DNA of 6,014 nt, from assembly GCA_035620515.1 (NCBI GenBank), contig DASPGR010000190.1:1-6014 (forward strand), written 5' to 3'. The notes below the pieces were generated by a model, which worked only from the letters and a program-made list of their open reading frames with translations, was not told where the DNA came from and searched no databases. Position 1 is the stretch's first letter. Each line of letters begins with the position of its first letter. Source of the DNA: SG8-41 sp035620515. Its GTDB lineage: Bacteria; Pseudomonadota; Gammaproteobacteria; Burkholderiales; SG8-41. Made by a program: the position numbers and the translations under genes. Below, piece after piece: positions 1-5,051 of this stretch.

Positions 1-753
1 ACCTCCCCTCGGCATGAGAAGCTTCCGTACGCCGAAGTAGTCCATCGTGCTGTTGACCTTGTTCTGGTTGATGGCGTGCGCGGGATCCACGTTCTTCGGA
101 CAAACCACCGAGCAGTAGCCCACCAGCGTGCAACCCCAGACTCCCTCTTCGGAATTGAGCACTTCCGCCCGCTCTTCCCAGCCGCGATCGCGTGAGTCGG
201 CGTTATAGCGGTGCATCAGCGCGAGCGCCGCCGGACCGATGAAGTTCGGCTTGAGGCCGTACTGCGGGCACGCCGCGTAGCAAAGCAGGCAGTTGATGCA
301 TTGCGAGTACTGGTAGTACTTGTGGAACTGCTCCGGGGTCTGCACGTAGGCGCCGGCTGAAAGCGGCTTTTCCTCCTTCGGCACCACGTAGGGCTTGACC
401 GACGGCAGCTTGTTGTTGATGAAATCCGTCTGGTCGATTGCGAGATCGCGCAGAATCGGAAAGTGATTCAACGGCTCGACGCGGACCTTGCCGGGATAGT
501 AGTCACGCAGGAACGTGTGGCAGGAGAGCTGCGGGATCCCGTTCACCATCTTGCCGCAGCTGCCGCAGATCGCCATGCGGCACGACCAGCGGAAGGTGAG
601 GCTCCCGTCGAGATGATCCTTGATGTACTGCAGGCCCTGCAGCACCGAGGTGTCATGGTTAAAGGGCACCTCGAACGTCTGGTAATGCGGCGTGCCGCCC
701 TGTTCCGGGTTGTAGCGCAGCACCTCGATCTTGATCTTCTGCTGTTCGGCCAT
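1..753 (-). CDS. frdB: Fumarate reductase iron-sulfur subunit FrdB (3' end outside window)
   Basis: This is the electron-transfer subunit of quinol:fumarate reductase, passing electrons from membrane quinol to FrdA on the cytoplasmic face. The 251 visible codons run open to the window edge. The N-terminal ferredoxin domain carries the [2Fe-2S] ligands C58, C63, C66 and C78 (motif SCRMAICGSCG). The C-terminal dicluster domain has CINCLLCYAACP, giving C152, C155 and C158, plus C218 for [4Fe-4S]; C162, C208 and C214 fit the [3Fe-4S] site. Spacing and wording follow E. coli FrdB much more closely than SdhB (MAEQQKIKIEVLRYNPE start, PQYGLKPNFIGPAA, HRYNADSRD). E. coli FrdB is 244 residues, so only a short C-terminal tail should be missing. 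The ATG at 753-751 follows a GAGGA Shine-Dalgarno that overlaps the frdA stop, leaving a 9-bp gap. It is the last gene of the operon in view; frdC and frdD probably follow outside. Confidence 0.95.
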   Translation of the reverse strand, partial: MAEQQKIKIEVLRYNPEQGGTPHYQTFEVPFNHDTSVLQGLQYIKDHLDGSLTFRWSCRMAICGSCGKMVNGIPQLSCHTFLRDYYPGKVRVEPLNHFPILRDLAIDQTDFINNKLPSVKPYVVPKEEKPLSAGAYVQTPEQFHKYYQYSQCINCLLCYAACPQYGLKPNFIGPAALALMHRYNADSRDRGWEERAEVLNSEEGVWGCTLVGYCSVVCPKNVDPAHAINQNKVNSTMDYFGVRKLLMPRGG

Positions 754-767
754 GCGGGATCCTCAGG
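754..767 (-). promoter_or_regulatory. Shine-Dalgarno of frdB overlapping the frdA stop
   Basis: Read on the minus strand, the junction is CCTGAGGATCCCGC followed by ATG. The TGA stop of frdA shares its GA with the GAGGA ribosome-binding site, which sits 6 bases before the frdB start. This arrangement favours translational coupling of the two subunits. The octamer CCTGAGGA also occurs at the fumarase/frdA junction. Confidence 0.8.
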
Positions 768-2532
768 TCAGAACGGCCTTCTTGCCTTCACCGCCGTAGA
801 CGCGCGTTTTGGGCTGGGACTTGGTGATCGTTACCGGCGCGTATTCGAGCCGCGGCGGACCGTCTCCCGCCCGGTAAGCAAGCGTGTGTTTCAGGTAGTT
901 CGCGTCATCGCGCTCCTTGAATTCGTCGAGCCGCGTATGAGCGCCGCGCGATTCCTTGCGATTCAGGGCGGATTGCGCGATCACTTCGGCGATCTCGAGC
1001 GTGAAGCCGAGCTCGATTGCCGAGAGCCACTCGGTGTTGAACGCGCGGTTGCGATCGTCGAGCTTCAAGCCGCGCCGGTAGCGGTCGCGGAGCTGCGCGA
1101 GCTTGGCGCACGCCGCCTGCATCCCGTCCGCCTTGCGGTAGATGCCGACGCCGGTCTCCATCGCGGCGTGCATCTCGTCCCGTAGCGTTGCCACGCGCTC
1201 GCCCCTTTCCTTGCCGAGCAGCGCAAGGAGCCGTGCCTCCACGGTTTCCGCCTGCCGGCGCGCAGCTTCGCTCTTGGCCGCCGGCACGGCTTTCACGTAT
1301 TGCGCCGCGCGTTCCCCGGCGACCTTGCCGAACACCACGATTTCCGCGAGCGAATTCGAGCCCAGCCGATTGGCGCCATGAATGCCTACGCTCGAGCACT
1401 CGCCCGCTGTGTAGAGACCCTTCAGCGGCGTCTCGGTATGGCCGTTACAGAGGATGCCGCCCATCGTGTAATGGACGGCGGGCCGCACTGGAATCGGTGA
1501 AACGACGGGGTCGACGCCCGCAAATGTCTTCGCGACTTCGGTAATGAGCGGCAGCCGCTCGTGTATGGTCGCCGCGCCGAGATGCCGCAAGTCGAGCCAC
1601 ACCACCTGGCCCAGGGGAGTCGCAACCGTCCGCCCTTTCTGCTCCTCGTGCCAGAACGCCTGGGACAAGCGGTCGCGGGGCCCCAGCTCCATTGCTTTCG
1701 GGCGCGGCCACGGATCGGGGGGTCCCAAGCCGTAGTCCTGCAGATAGCGATAGCCGTCCTTGTTGGTGAGAATAGCGCCTTCCCCGCGGCAACCCTCGGT
1801 GATCAGGATGCCGGTGCCGGGCAACGCCGTGGGATGCCACTGCATGAATTCCATGTCGCGCAACGGCACGGCATGCCGGAACGCGATGCCCATGCCGTCG
1901 CCGGTGACGATCCCGGCGTTGGTGTTCTGCCCGTAGACGCGTCCCGCTCCCCCGGTGCAGATGATCGCCGCCTTGCATTCGAAGTGATAGAACTCGCCGG
2001 TCGCGATTTCGATCGCGACCACGCCTTGCACCCGGCCGTCCTCGACGATCAGGTCGGCGCAGAAGAATTCATCGTAGCGCTGGATCGAGGGGAATCGATG
2101 CGACGTCTGGAACAACGTGTGCAGCATATGGAAGCCGGTCTTGTCCGCGGCGAACCACGTGCGCTGCACTTTCATGCCGCCGAAAAACCGGACGTTGACG
2201 TGCCCGTCGTCCTTGCGGCTCCACGGGCAGCCCCAGTGCTCGAGCTGGGTCATCTCCTCCGTGCAATGGGCCACGAAGTACTCGACGACGTCCTGGTCGC
2301 ACAGCCAGTCGCCGCCGCCCACCGTGTCGTCAAAGTGATTGCCGAGGCTGTCGTCCGTGCGGATGACCCCGGCCGAGCCGCCCTCGGCGGCCACCGTATG
2401 GCTGCGCATGGGCACGACTTTCGAGACGAGCGCAATCCGCAGCCGCGGATCGCTTTGCGCCACCGCGATCGCCGCGCGCAGTCCCGCGCCCCCGCCACCC
2501 ACCACCACGACGTCCGTCTGAACCGTTTGCAT
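763..2532 (-). CDS. frdA: Fumarate reductase flavoprotein subunit FrdA
   Basis: This is the catalytic flavoprotein of quinol:fumarate reductase, reducing fumarate to succinate at a covalently bound FAD. The 589 residues compare with 602 in E. coli FrdA and align over the full length. Visible elements are the dinucleotide-binding GGGGAG (12-17), H45 in PMRSHTVAAEGG as the covalent FAD site, H233 in QWHPTA, E246 and R249 in TEGCRGEG, the proton-donating arginine R286 in GPRD, H354 in HYTMGG, E378 in the FAD-contacting GEC, and R389 in HGANRLGSNSLAE. The C-terminus keeps the KESRGAH motif and an RVYGGE tail as in FrdA. The frame is open upstream for 66 more codons, but those overlap the fumarase gene. 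MQT at 2532 matches the E. coli start exactly and has a GAGGA ribosome site. The E. coli-like motifs, the FrdB partner and the FNR box argue for fumarate reductase rather than succinate dehydrogenase, though either direction is chemically possible. Confidence 0.96.
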   Translation of the reverse strand: MQTVQTDVVVVGGGGAGLRAAIAVAQSDPRLRIALVSKVVPMRSHTVAAEGGSAGVIRTDDSLGNHFDDTVGGGDWLCDQDVVEYFVAHCTEEMTQLEHWGCPWSRKDDGHVNVRFFGGMKVQRTWFAADKTGFHMLHTLFQTSHRFPSIQRYDEFFCADLIVEDGRVQGVVAIEIATGEFYHFECKAAIICTGGAGRVYGQNTNAGIVTGDGMGIAFRHAVPLRDMEFMQWHPTALPGTGILITEGCRGEGAILTNKDGYRYLQDYGLGPPDPWPRPKAMELGPRDRLSQAFWHEEQKGRTVATPLGQVVWLDLRHLGAATIHERLPLITEVAKTFAGVDPVVSPIPVRPAVHYTMGGILCNGHTETPLKGLYTAGECSSVGIHGANRLGSNSLAEIVVFGKVAGERAAQYVKAVPAAKSEAARRQAETVEARLLALLGKERGERVATLRDEMHAAMETGVGIYRKADGMQAACAKLAQLRDRYRRGLKLDDRNRAFNTEWLSAIELGFTLEIAEVIAQSALNRKESRGAHTRLDEFKERDDANYLKHTLAYRAGDGPPRLEYAPVTITKSQPKTRVYGGEGKKAVLT

Positions 2533-2547
2533 CCGAATTTCCTCAGG
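2533..2547 (-). promoter_or_regulatory. Shine-Dalgarno of frdA overlapping the fumarase stop
   Basis: On the minus strand the junction reads CCTGAGGAAATTCGG then ATG. The fumarase TGA overlaps the GAGGA site, leaving 7 bases to the frdA start. This decides the frdA start at 2532 against the longer open frame, which has no reason to begin inside the fumarase gene. Confidence 0.8.
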
Positions 2548-4060
2548 CCACCGTAACGGGAATCTTGCCGATCTTCGCGCGCCATTCGCGCGGCCCGCTT
2601 TCGTGCACGGCGTTTCCATTCGTATCGACGGCGACCGTGACTGGCATGTCCTTGACCTCGAATTCGTGTATCGCTTCCATGCCGAGATCCTTGAAAGCGA
2701 GCACGCGCGCCGCTCGAATGGCCTTCGCAACCAGGTAGGCGGCGCCGCCGATGGCGATCAAGTGCACGCCCTTGTGATGCTTGATTACTTTGACCGCGTC
2801 TGCGCCACGCTCGGACTTTCCGATCGAGCCGAGCATCCCGGTCTTTCCGAGCATGGTGTCCATGAACTTGTCCATGCGGCGCGAGGTGGTGGGGCCGGCC
2901 GGGCCGACGACCTCGTCGCGCACGGCGTCCACCGGCCCGACATAGTAGATGAGCCGATTGCTGAGGTCCACCGGCAGCTTTTCGCCCTTGGCGATGAGAT
3001 CGCCGAGGCGCTTGTGAGCGGCGTCGCGTCCGGTGAGGATCTTCCCCGTGAGAAGCAGCCGGTCCCCCGCCTTCCACGTTGCGGTCTCGGCCTTGGTCAG
3101 CTTTTCCAGGTCGACGCGCTTCGCGCCGGCGGCGAGATCGAGGGCGATCTTGGGCCAGTTGTCGAGGCTCGGCGCCTCGAAACGGGCCGGCCCGCTGCCA
3201 TCGAGGTGAAACTCGAGGTGACGCGTCGCAGCGCAGTTCGGGATCACGGCGACCGGCTTCATCACGGCATGCGTGGGATAGTCGAGCACCTTGACGTCGA
3301 GCACCGTGGTCAGCCCGCCGAGCCCTTGCGCGCCGATGCCAAGCGCATTGACCTTCTCGTGGAGCTCAAGGCGCAACTCCTCGGCGCGGTTCTTCGCGCC
3401 GCGCTTCTTCAATTCGTTGATGTCGATCGGCGCCATCAGCGATTCCTTCGCCATCACCATCGCTTTCTCGGGCGTGCCGCCGATGCCCACACCCAGCATG
3501 CCGGGCGGGCACCAGTCGCCGCCCATGGTCGGCACCTGGCCGAGGATCCACTGCACCACGTCGTCGCTCGGGTTGAGTATGGCAAAGCGCGACTTGCTCT
3601 CGGAGCCGCCGCCCTTCGCCGCCAGCTTGACCTCGACGCGGTCTCCCGGCACGACTTCCATGTGAACCACCGCCGGCGAGTTGTCGCGGGTGTTCTTGCG
3701 GGCGCCATCGGGATCCGCGAGGACGGACGCGCGCAGGGGATTGTCCTTGTCGGTGTAGGCGCGCCTCACCCCTTCGTCGACCATCTCCTGCACGCCCATC
3801 GTGGCGTCCCAGCGCACGTTCATGCCGATCTTGAGAAACACGACGGCGATGCCGGTGTCCTGGCATACCGGACGGTGTCCCTCCGCCGACATGCGGCTGT
3901 TGATAAGGATCTGGGCGATGGCGTTCTTGGCTGCGGGTGACTTCTCGCCTTCGTACGCTCTTCCCATCGCGCGGATGAAATCGACAGGATGGTAGTAGGA
4001 GATGAACTGGAACGCGTCGGCAATGCTCTGAATGAAATCCTGCTGCTTGATCGTGGTCAT
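2543..4060 (-). CDS. fumA: Class I (iron-sulfur, oxygen-sensitive) fumarate hydratase
   Basis: This enzyme interconverts malate and fumarate with a [4Fe-4S] cluster, here probably supplying fumarate to the reductase encoded just downstream. The 505 residues cover both halves of a class I fumarase: an N-terminal alpha region (about 1-285) and a C-terminal beta region (about 290-505), fused in one chain. The protein has exactly three cysteines: C66 in VCQDTG, C184 in DWCPPG and C276 in IPNCAATR. Their spacing (118 and 92) is nearly that of the cluster ligands in E. coli FumA (C105, C224, C318). TGRDAAHKR at 343-351 is the conserved beta-domain active-site motif. E. coli FumA has 548 residues; the shorter form fits other proteobacterial members. 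The open frame reaches 4375, but that extension overlaps the divergent gene and its translation resembles nothing. MTTIKQQDF at 4060 follows a G-rich GGGGGGAAAG ribosome-site-like run. It is the first gene of the minus-strand operon. Confidence 0.95.
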   Translation of the reverse strand: MTTIKQQDFIQSIADAFQFISYYHPVDFIRAMGRAYEGEKSPAAKNAIAQILINSRMSAEGHRPVCQDTGIAVVFLKIGMNVRWDATMGVQEMVDEGVRRAYTDKDNPLRASVLADPDGARKNTRDNSPAVVHMEVVPGDRVEVKLAAKGGGSESKSRFAILNPSDDVVQWILGQVPTMGGDWCPPGMLGVGIGGTPEKAMVMAKESLMAPIDINELKKRGAKNRAEELRLELHEKVNALGIGAQGLGGLTTVLDVKVLDYPTHAVMKPVAVIPNCAATRHLEFHLDGSGPARFEAPSLDNWPKIALDLAAGAKRVDLEKLTKAETATWKAGDRLLLTGKILTGRDAAHKRLGDLIAKGEKLPVDLSNRLIYYVGPVDAVRDEVVGPAGPTTSRRMDKFMDTMLGKTGMLGSIGKSERGADAVKVIKHHKGVHLIAIGGAAYLVAKAIRAARVLAFKDLGMEAIHEFEVKDMPVTVAVDTNGNAVHESGPREWRAKIGKIPVTVA

Positions 4061-4078
4061 GGGTGCTTTCCCCCCAAG

Positions 4079-4115
4079 CGCGGATAGTATACTTTCTACA
4101 CGTCGGGCATGTGAC
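4079..4115 (-). promoter_or_regulatory. Predicted promoter of the fumarase-frdAB operon
   Basis: On the minus strand, TATACT at 4091-4086 is a 5/6 match to the -10 consensus. GTCACA at 4115-4110 is a 4/6 match to -35 at an 18-bp spacer. Transcription would start near 4079 and leave a leader of about 19 nt. The FNR box would then be centred near -48.5. An alternative -10, TAGAAA at 4098-4093, matches less well (4/6) but would put the FNR box at exactly -41.5, the classical class II position. The sequence does not decide between them. Confidence 0.5.
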
Positions 4116-4120
4116 GCCGG

Positions 4121-4134
4121 TTGATGTAGATCAA
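4121..4134. promoter_or_regulatory. FNR/ANR-type operator TTGATGTAGATCAA
   Basis: The site is a perfect match to TTGATNNNNATCAA, the binding palindrome of FNR and its relatives ANR, DNR and FixK, which activate or repress genes at low oxygen. It lies alone between two divergent genes. It is centred about -40.5 from the predicted rightward start and between -41.5 and -48.5 from the leftward one, depending on the -10 chosen. It upholds the view that the oxygen-sensitive fumarase and the fumarate reductase are induced anaerobically. The regulator is not encoded in the window. Confidence 0.85.
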
Positions 4135-4155
4135 TTCCACAATGTGTTGAAGGGT

Positions 4156-4161
4156 AATAAT
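4156..4161 (+). promoter_or_regulatory. Predicted -10 of the rightward promoter
   Basis: AATAAT is a 5/6 match to TATAAT and starts 21 bp after the FNR palindrome. The predicted start is near 4168, so the operator would be centred at about -40.5, within one base of the class II activator position. There is no -35-like hexamer at 17 bp (the bases there are AATTCC), as expected for an activator-dependent promoter. The leader to the ATG at 4197 would be about 29 nt and includes AGAGG at 4183-4187. Confidence 0.5.
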
Positions 4162-4196
4162 TCGTTACCGGTACCTGCGAACAGAGGTTGGGAACC

Positions 4197-4715
4197 ATGC
4201 CTGAATCTGCGACCCGCGGAGGAAACCAGGAAGCCGCGCTAAAGCTCGAACTGGTGCGAAATTCTGCGCTGGCGGTGGAATTGACCGGAGACCAGTGCGC
4301 TGTTCTCGCGGAGCTGGTGTCCGTGCGCAAGCTGGCCGACGGGGAAGTCCTCGTGAGGCAGGGCGCGAGCGACAATCATCTCTATGCGATCGTGAGCGGC
4401 GCGCTTGCGGTCGCGAGGCAGGTGGAGGCGGATGGGCAGTGGGTGAACCTCCACCTCCTGGGCAAGGGCGACCTCGCCGGCGAGCTCGGGTTCATGGACG
4501 GCCGGCCGCACTACGCAGCGCTGCGCGCGACCGGCCCGACACAGGTCCTGTGTCTCGAGCGCGAGAAGCTGGAGTCGCTGCTCCAACGCGAGCCGGTCGT
4601 TGTCTACCGCGTCATGCGCGCCATTTTCCGGGTCGTGCACGTCATCGTGAACCGCATGGCAATGCAGACGAGCGAACTCACGAACTACATCTTCAAGGTC
4701 CACGGCAAGTATTGA
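4197..4715 (+). CDS. Stand-alone cyclic-nucleotide-binding-fold protein without DNA-binding domain
   Basis: The 172 residues comprise one CRP/FNR-type sensory domain and a C-terminal helix, without the roughly 70-residue winged helix that gives CRP/FNR proteins DNA binding. Sensory beta-roll signatures are GEVLVRQGASDNHLYAIVSGAL (about 49-70) and GDLAGELGF (91-99). The long helix from about 124 to 155 resembles the CRP dimerisation helix, and the chain ends in TNYIFKVHGKY. In the phosphate-binding cassette GEL is kept (95-97), but the Arg-Ser pair that grips cyclic nucleotide in CRP aligns with H105-Y106, so canonical cAMP binding is doubtful. Only two cysteines are present (C34, C119), so there is no FNR-type cluster. 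The ATG at 4197 has AGAGG 9 bases upstream; a TTG at 4188 would lack a ribosome site. Translating past the stop in all three frames gives no winged helix, so this is not a fresh truncation. The role is unknown: possibly a ligand sensor acting through protein contact. Confidence 0.85.
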   Translation: MPESATRGGNQEAALKLELVRNSALAVELTGDQCAVLAELVSVRKLADGEVLVRQGASDNHLYAIVSGALAVARQVEADGQWVNLHLLGKGDLAGELGFMDGRPHYAALRATGPTQVLCLEREKLESLLQREPVVVYRVMRAIFRVVHVIVNRMAMQTSELTNYIFKVHGKY

Positions 4716-4731
4716 AGGTTCCCGGCCGGTA

Positions 4732-4761
4732 TTGTCACTCCCGCCTCCGCGGGAATGACGA
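4732..4761. repeat. dRS3-like palindrome / hairpin between the sensor gene and the PqqD-like gene
   Basis: Arms GTCACTCCCGC (4734-4744) and GCGGGAATGAC (4749-4759) pair with one mismatch around a CTCC loop, and T4732/A4761 and T4733/G4760 can extend the stem. The core fits ATTCCC-N8-GGGAAT, the dispersed dRS3 repeat described in Neisseria, with one mismatch in the left arm. Similar GTCATTCCCGC elements are common between genes of beta- and gammaproteobacteria. Only one copy lies in the window, so dispersal cannot be shown here. There is no T-run after the stem, so an intrinsic terminator is unlikely, but the hairpin could protect an mRNA end or damp read-through. Confidence 0.65.
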
Positions 4762-4769
4762 GTCGGGCC

Positions 4770-4775
4770 TATAAT
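4770..4775 (+). promoter_or_regulatory. Perfect -10 hexamer TATAAT before the PqqD-like gene
   Basis: TATAAT lies 20 bases before the ATG at 4796 and would start RNA near 4782, giving a leader of about 14 nt. The bases at 16-18 bp upstream fall in the hairpin repeat and do not resemble a -35 element, and no TGn extended -10 is present. The near-consensus TTGTCA at 4732-4737 is too far away (32 bp). It may be a weak or activator-assisted promoter, or chance in an AT-rich patch. Confidence 0.35.
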
Positions 4776-4795
4776 TGCGGGCAGCGGACCGCCCC

Positions 4796-5047
4796 ATGAA
4801 ACTCGCCAAGTACGTGAAATTCCGGGAAGAGAAGTTCGGCGGCGTGCTGTTCGAGACGCGCTCCGAGAAAGTGTTCACCCTCAACCCCACGGCGACCGCG
4901 GTGGTGCGGGAGATCCAAGCGGGCGCCGCCGAGCGCGACATCCCCGGGCGGCTGAAGGCGCGCTTCCGCGACGACAGCGGCGCGATCGAGCGCGAAGCGG
5001 CCGCCTTCGTCGCCGAGCTGCGTCAAAAAGGGCTGGTGGAGGACTGA
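4796..5047 (+). CDS. PqqD-like peptide-binding chaperone (RRE domain)
   Basis: This 83-residue protein has the layout of the PqqD family, the RiPP recognition element that binds a precursor peptide and presents it to a radical SAM enzyme. Family PqqD is about 90 residues. Visible are the N-terminal strands (FGGVLFETRSEKVFTLN, 14-30), where PqqD-like proteins have a short beta hairpin ending in LN, then PTATAVVREI (31-40) as the first helix. A helical second half follows, with the typical F-V-A-E-L-x-x-K-G-L ending (71-80). The only good ATG is at 4796; a TTG at 4775 would add seven residues but overlaps the -10 hexamer and has no ribosome site. GCGGA at 4784-4788 is a weak one. The next gene starts 4 bp after the stop and uses a Shine-Dalgarno inside this gene's last codons, so the two proteins are almost certainly made together. 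MftB-like proteins of mycofactocin clusters are another possible relative. The substrate is unknown. Confidence 0.8.
   Translation: MKLAKYVKFREEKFGGVLFETRSEKVFTLNPTATAVVREIQAGAAERDIPGRLKARFRDDSGAIEREAAAFVAELRQKGLVED
5038..5043 (+). promoter_or_regulatory. Shine-Dalgarno deciding the GTG start of the radical SAM gene
   Basis: GGAGGA lies in the last codons of the PqqD-like gene, 8 bases before the GTG at 5052. No ATG occurs in this frame between there and the radical SAM core, so this site sets the start and implies translational coupling. Confidence 0.8.
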
Positions 5048-5051
5048 TCCG

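Noticed and set aside
463..1185. Plus-strand open frame spanning frdB and frdA
   Set aside because: It crosses the junction of two well-supported genes on the other strand and has no family resemblance.
1561..2556. Plus-strand open frame (331 codons) opposite frdA
   Set aside because: It mirrors the frdA codon pattern, has no recognisable motif, and frdA is unambiguous over the same bases.
2533..2730. 66-codon N-terminal extension of frdA
   Set aside because: It overlaps the fumarase gene. The internal ATG at 2532 has a Shine-Dalgarno and matches the E. coli FrdA start residue for residue.
2603..3940. Long plus-strand open frame (445 codons) opposite the fumarase
   Set aside because: It is antisense to a fully conserved fumarase, is rich in His/Arg/Ala/Asp as expected from reading GC-rich codons backwards, and shows no recognisable domain or ribosome site.
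4110..4126. CRP-type site starting at TGTGA
   Set aside because: The right half TCACA is absent at the required spacing, so only a half-site is present.
4147..4160. Second FNR-like site TTGAAGGGTAATAA
   Set aside because: Only 7 of 10 informative bases match, the right half-site is poor, and it overlaps the predicted -10.
4061..4375. 105-codon N-terminal extension of the fumarase
   Set aside because: It would run through the promoter region and the divergent gene; the extension is Ser/Thr/Arg-rich noise, and class I fumarase homology begins near the ATG at 4060.
4732..4761. Hairpin as an intrinsic terminator
   Set aside because: The stem is followed by GAGTCGGG rather than a T-run on the plus strand, and reading the minus strand there is no gene to terminate.
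4295..4774. Out-of-frame open frame over the cyclic-nucleotide-fold gene, considered as a frameshifted HTH domain
   Set aside because: Its translation is Arg/Gly/Pro-rich and shows no winged-helix pattern; it is a shadow of the real gene.
4775..5047. TTG start for the PqqD-like protein
   Set aside because: It lies on the last base of the TATAAT, lacks a ribosome site, and adds residues (MRAADRP) with no family support.
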